A stretch of DNA of 64,000 nt from Streptomyces gossypii. GTDB lineage: Bacteria; Actinomycetota; Actinomycetes; Streptomycetales; Streptomycetaceae. The DNA lies in contig NZ_JAJAGO010000001.1 of NCBI RefSeq assembly GCF_025165795.1, forward strand, positions 62,001 through 126,000, read 5' to 3'. A model generated the notes under the pieces. It was not told the DNA's origin, made no database searches, and saw nothing but the letters and a program-made list of their open reading frames with translations. Within the stretch, counting starts at the first letter, position 1. Each line of letters begins with the position of its first letter. This document shows, piece by piece, positions 60,932 through 64,000 of the stretch. Position numbers and translations under genes: made by a program.

Positions 60932-62377
60932 TCAGACGACCTGCAGTGTGGCCATCATTCCCATCGCGGAGTGGTCGAGCATGTGGCAGTGGTAGACGTA
61001 TTTGCCCCGGTAGCCGGTGAAGGTGGCCTGGATCTTGACCACTTCGCCGGGGAAGACGGTGACGGTGTCCTTGAGTCCGCTCTCGGGGCCGGAGGTGACC
61101 GGCTTGCCGTTGCGCTCCAGGACCCGGAACTGCACCAGGTGGATGTGGAAGTTGTGGGGGGCGTTCTCGTTGGCGTTGGTGACCGTCCACACCTCGGTGG
61201 CGCCGTACTGGACTTCGCTGTCCACCCGGTCGGGGTCGAAGACCTTGCCGTCGATGTAGCCGTGGCGGTCGGTGCCCGTCTCGTCCGACTGCAAGACGAT
61301 GCTGCGCTCCGAGACGGGGGCCGGCAGGGTGGGCAGGGAGCGCAGCGTGTCGGGCACGGTGCTGGAGTCGGGTGCGCTCTGGGTCACCCGGAACTGCAGC
61401 ACCTGGGCCAGCGGGCTGTCGGGTGTGGGGGCGAGGCCGTTCTCCAGCACCAGGTGGGTGCCGCGCGGGTACTGGGAGAAGTCGACAACGATGTCGGCGC
61501 GTTCGCCGGGTGACAGCGCCAGGGACGTCGTCTGCAGGGGGCCGGCCAGCAGTCCGCCGTCGGAGCCTATCTGCGCGAAGGAGGATCCGTCGGACAGCTT
61601 GAGGCTGAAGAAACGCATGTTGGAGGTGTTGAAGAGGCGGAAGCGGTACTTGCGTGCCCGCACCTCGTAGTAGGGCCATGTCTTGCCGTTGGCCACCACG
61701 CATTCGCGGGCGCGGTCGCCCATGGTGTAGACGAGTTCGGCGGCGTGGTCGAAGTGGGCGTCGCGCAGCGAGATGGGCACGTCGAACTCGCCCTTGGGCA
61801 GGTTGAGGCCCTTCTCGATGTCGTCGGTCAGCAGGTAGGTGGCCGCCAGGCCGCGGTAGACGTTCTCCGACTCGACGTGGTGGGCGTGGTCGTGGAACCA
61901 CAGGTTGGCGTGCGGCTGCTCGTTGGGATAGGTGTAGGTCTTCGAGCCGCCGCCCGGCGCGATGGTGTCCATCGGCCAGCCGTCGCTGCTTTGGGGCACG
62001 TGGGCGCCGTGCAGGTGGATGGAGGTCACCACCGACAGGTCGTTGATCTGCCGCACGACGACCCGGCGCCCGGTCTGGGCCTTTATCACCGGGCCGGGGA
62101 AGTCCCCGTCGAAGGTCCGCAGCGTGGTCCATCTGCCGGGCAGGACCTCTTTGCGGGCCTCCTTCATGCGGATCGTGTAGTAGTCCGTGGTGTAGGTCGA
62201 GGACTCCGGCTGGAGCACGCGCGGCAGCGGCATGGGGCAGATGAACTTCGTCACGGTGTTCGGGTCGATGTCGCTGGCCTCGCTGGCGCTGCCGGGTGAG
62301 GGCATCACCAGCCCGGCGGTTCCCATGGCGCCGGTGAGCACGGCGCCGGCCTTGATTGCGGATCTGCGTGTGACCAT
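60932..62377 (-). CDS. Secreted multicopper oxidase (CotA/bilirubin-oxidase-like)
   Basis: 481 aa. A twin-arginine signal (MVTRRSAIKAGAVLTGAMGT) exports the folded copper enzyme. Copper sites: HLHG (121-124), HDHAHH (162-167), HNFHIH, and HCHMLDHSAMGM near the C-terminus, giving type 1, 2 and 3 ligands with a Met axial candidate. Closest in plan to CotA, bilirubin oxidase and phenoxazinone synthase, which couple phenols at the expense of O2. ATG 62377 preceded by GGGGG. It may oxidatively couple a phenolic precursor outside the membrane, as ScyD/ScyE-type and Ebo proteins suggest. Confidence 0.93.
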   Translation of the reverse strand: MVTRRSAIKAGAVLTGAMGTAGLVMPSPGSASEASDIDPNTVTKFICPMPLPRVLQPESSTYTTDYYTIRMKEARKEVLPGRWTTLRTFDGDFPGPVIKAQTGRRVVVRQINDLSVVTSIHLHGAHVPQSSDGWPMDTIAPGGGSKTYTYPNEQPHANLWFHDHAHHVESENVYRGLAATYLLTDDIEKGLNLPKGEFDVPISLRDAHFDHAAELVYTMGDRARECVVANGKTWPYYEVRARKYRFRLFNTSNMRFFSLKLSDGSSFAQIGSDGGLLAGPLQTTSLALSPGERADIVVDFSQYPRGTHLVLENGLAPTPDSPLAQVLQFRVTQSAPDSSTVPDTLRSLPTLPAPVSERSIVLQSDETGTDRHGYIDGKVFDPDRVDSEVQYGATEVWTVTNANENAPHNFHIHLVQFRVLERNGKPVTSGPESGLKDTVTVFPGEVVKIQATFTGYRGKYVYHCHMLDHSAMGMMATLQVV

Positions 62378-63285
62378 GAATCCCCCATGGAGACATGCTG
62401 AGGGCACCCTGCGGGTGCCTGTGCAGCGAAGGGTTGCGAAAAGGGTGTGTGGGCGGGTCCGGTGTGGCGGGCCCGGCGGACAGGGTTTGTCGTCGGTGTG
62501 CACTGACGGTTGTTTGACTTTTCCGGTGAAGACCGGATAGGCCGTCTGGCGCCGGTGCGGGTGCCGGCTTCGGGCGGCGGGCGCAGGAGAGTTCACGGCT
62601 CCCGGCGCGGCAGGTCCCGGGCTGCCGCATGGCGCGGTGGTGCTCTTGCCGGTGCCTGTGCGCGGGAGTCCCCGTGTCCGTGTGTGGGCGCGCCGGCGTC
62701 CCGCGTGGGGTCGGAGCTTCGGTGCGGCACGGACGGAGGGAGTGCTCCTCCTCGGCCGGCGGGGGGCCCGGGGTGAGGCCCGGGCGGCGGCCTGTTCGAT
62801 TCGACCGCAGATCCCGGCGGTCCGCAACTGGCGATCAACGCGCCGGTCTTCGGGGGCTGTTCGTCCCTGCGCGGGTCCTTCAGGGTGTGCGGGTTTCCCG
62901 GTGTGCGGGGTGCGTGTTCGGCGTCGCGTGCGGATCGGGGCTGTGGCATTGTCATGGGACCTGTACGAGGCCGGTGGTGCGTCCGGTGGCCCGGAGGCCG
63001 CCGCGGGGTTCCCCCGTCGGTGTGCGACTGCGGTCTTTCCGCGGTTGAACGGGGCCGCGCTCTCACGCGGGTTCCGGCGCCGGGTGCCGGTGTCCTCGGT
63101 GCGCGGTGTTTATCGCGGTGCTGTGCGACGGTCCCGCGTCACGTTTAATCCGTTCGGGTAAGCCGTCTGTTCTCCATTCCCACCGGGCGCCGCTCCGTGT
63201 AACTCTTGCCGACGCCGCTGCGAAACGGTGTGGCTGTTATTGCTCTTCAGTGTGGGCGCGCGAACAGACCAGAGGGGAGTGCTGA
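62378..63285. other. Divergent promoter region with StrR-type site 5
   Basis: 908 bases between the multicopper oxidase and ferredoxin genes with no credible ORF. Holds the StrR-type site at 63022-63050. An imperfect dyad near 62795-62825 (TTCGACCG and CGGTCCGCA, spacer 10) is a weaker possible relative. Confidence 0.6.
63022..63050. promoter_or_regulatory. StrR/NovG-type operator, site 5
   Basis: GTGCGACTG-N11-CGGTTGAAC, half-sites identical to sites 3 and 4. It is 236 bases upstream of the ferredoxin gene and about 650 bases upstream of the multicopper oxidase. Confidence 0.85.
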
Positions 63286-63621
63286 ATGCCCAGGGACGAG
63301 AACGCTCCGGCGGATAACAGGACCGGGCGGTCCGAGTTGATCGCCGGGCGGTCGCGCAATGAAGCGTGGAAGAAGCCGCCGCGCCGTATCGAGCCGTCGG
63401 AATGCATCACGTGTGACACGTGTTTGAGGGCCTGCCCGCCGGAGTTCGGCGCGATATTCGACCGGGGGCTCGATGTGGTCATCGTTCCGGAATTATGCTC
63501 GGGCTGCCCCAAATGCGTGCTGGAGTGTCCGGTGGACTGCATCTACGTCGACGAGGACTGGACGCCGACCGACAATGACATGTGGAGTCATGTCGCGCTG
63601 ACCGCCAAGGACGCGTCGTGA
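63286..63621 (+). CDS. 2[4Fe-4S] ferredoxin
   Basis: 111 aa. Cluster ligands Cys40, Cys43, Cys46, Cys50 (CITCDTCLRAC) and Cys71, Cys74, Cys77, Cys81 (CSGCPKCVLEC), a bacterial-type dicluster ferredoxin with a 39-residue basic N-terminal extension. Codon 70 is TTA (63493-63495), so bldA dependent. Its stop overlaps the next ORF's GTG. Electron donor for a redox enzyme of the locus, perhaps encoded to the right. Confidence 0.93.
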   Translation: MPRDENAPADNRTGRSELIAGRSRNEAWKKPPRRIEPSECITCDTCLRACPPEFGAIFDRGLDVVIVPELCSGCPKCVLECPVDCIYVDEDWTPTDNDMWSHVALTAKDAS

Positions 63622-64000
63622 CGGGCGCCGGCGGCGCCTCGCAGGGCGGGACCTCGCAGGGCGGCGCCTCGCAGGGCGGGACCTCGCGGCGGGCGGTGAT
63701 GGCCAGGAAGCGGCAGAGCCGGCGGCCCAGCCGGCTGGGGAGTGCGGCGGGGGTGGCCGCCAAGCCGGACTATGTGGTCGAGGAGGACGCCGGCTTCCCC
63801 CGGCTGCTGCGCGAGACGTGGGAGCAGGCGGCCGCGGCGCCGGACCTGCAGGCGGCGGCGCAGGTGCTGTTGACGCTGGGGGGGCATGTGCCCGCCGATG
63901 TGCAGCTGCGGGCGCTGCGGGTGGCGGACGAGTGCGCGCTCAAGGCGCTGTGCGGGATCTCCTGGCGCGAGGAGGAGGCGGCCCTCTTCGAGGGGGCCGA
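63618..64000 (+). CDS. Unidentified protein with Gly/Ser/Gln repeats at the N-terminus (3' end outside window)
   Basis: GTG 63618 lies in a GTGA overlap with the ferredoxin stop. The first 16 codons are tandem repeats (GGASQGGTSQGGASQGGTS). A basic stretch and then a helical segment (DLQAAAQVLLTLGGHVPADV) follow, running off the window at codon 127. Function not recognised; coupling to the ferredoxin suggests a redox partner or a ferredoxin-dependent enzyme. Confidence 0.65.
   Translation, partial: MTGAGGASQGGTSQGGASQGGTSRRAVMARKRQSRRPSRLGSAAGVAAKPDYVVEEDAGFPRLLRETWEQAAAAPDLQAAAQVLLTLGGHVPADVQLRALRVADECALKALCGISWREEEAALFEGA

Noticed and set aside
62795..62825. TTCGACCG and CGGTCCGCA dyad as another StrR-type site
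   Set aside because: Spacer is 10 instead of 11 and both halves deviate from the consensus; noted only as a weak candidate.

Overview
The window reads as a Streptomyces (or close actinomycete) chromosome. G+C is high with G/C-rich third codon positions, start codons are often GTG, and neighbouring genes overlap by ATGA or GTGA. An XRE/DUF397 pair is present, and rare TTA codons sit in regulatory and biosynthetic genes. No tRNA, rRNA or CRISPR array was seen.

Layout. (1) 1-8.0 kb: the 3' part of a very large hybrid PKS-NRPS gene (KS-AT-ACP-luciferase-like monooxygenase-C-A-PCP-C) closed by a strong bidirectional hairpin. (2) 8.1-24.9 kb: accessory and housekeeping genes. These are an XRE/DUF397 pair with a palindromic operator, a four-gene chain of small overlapping ORFs, a NUDIX hydrolase, a secreted small protein, a frameshift-split membrane protein, a DUF899 protein, a methyltransferase divergent from an XRE-cupin regulator, an S37 peptidase, a PadR-GyrI fusion with a perfect 30-bp palindrome at its start codon, a SUMF1-like protein, two tandem nucleotidyltransferases, gnd and a free-standing EF-G domain IV-like protein. 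(3) About 24.9-64 kb: a second specialised-metabolite locus that runs off the right edge. It holds four flavoprotein monooxygenases, a cupin, two ScyD/ScyE-type secreted propeller-like proteins, an SDR, an alpha/beta hydrolase, an O-methyltransferase, a flavodoxin-like quinone reductase with a LysR regulator, a VOC protein, a class I amidotransferase-like hydrolase, an AhpD-like protein, an SMR pair, an NmrA-like protein, an MMPL exporter, a multicopper oxidase and a 2[4Fe-4S] ferredoxin.

The most striking part is 41.0-48.3 kb: a tightly overlapping ebo-type metabolite-traffic operon (EboF, EboE, EboB, EboA, a second TIM-barrel isomerase, EboC). Next to it is a myo-inositol-phosphate-synthase-like cyclase in the place where classical ebo clusters carry a 3-dehydroquinate-synthase-like EboD. 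Together with the two ScyD/ScyE-like proteins and a multicopper oxidase, this resembles the periplasmic precursor-handling logic of cyanobacterial scytonemin loci, but with a different oxidative tailoring set.

Regulation can be read from the DNA. A StrR/NovG-like ParB-fold activator (48691-49743) has a TTA codon near its start. Five sites of the form 9-N11-9 matching the StrR/NovG consensus lie in intergenic regions at 24898, 29510, 36599, 51693 and 63022, outlining its likely regulon. Separately, four identically spaced GTCACA-N16-CGTC elements, the promoter form of ECF41/SigJ sigma factors, precede the AhpD-like, NmrA-like, MMPL and alpha/beta-hydrolase genes. At least five genes (regulator, two monooxygenases, one ScyE-like protein, ferredoxin) contain TTA, implying bldA dependence. 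The scaffold-building enzymes of the right-hand locus are not visible and probably lie beyond 64 kb. All functional statements rest on reading motifs by eye, without database searches.
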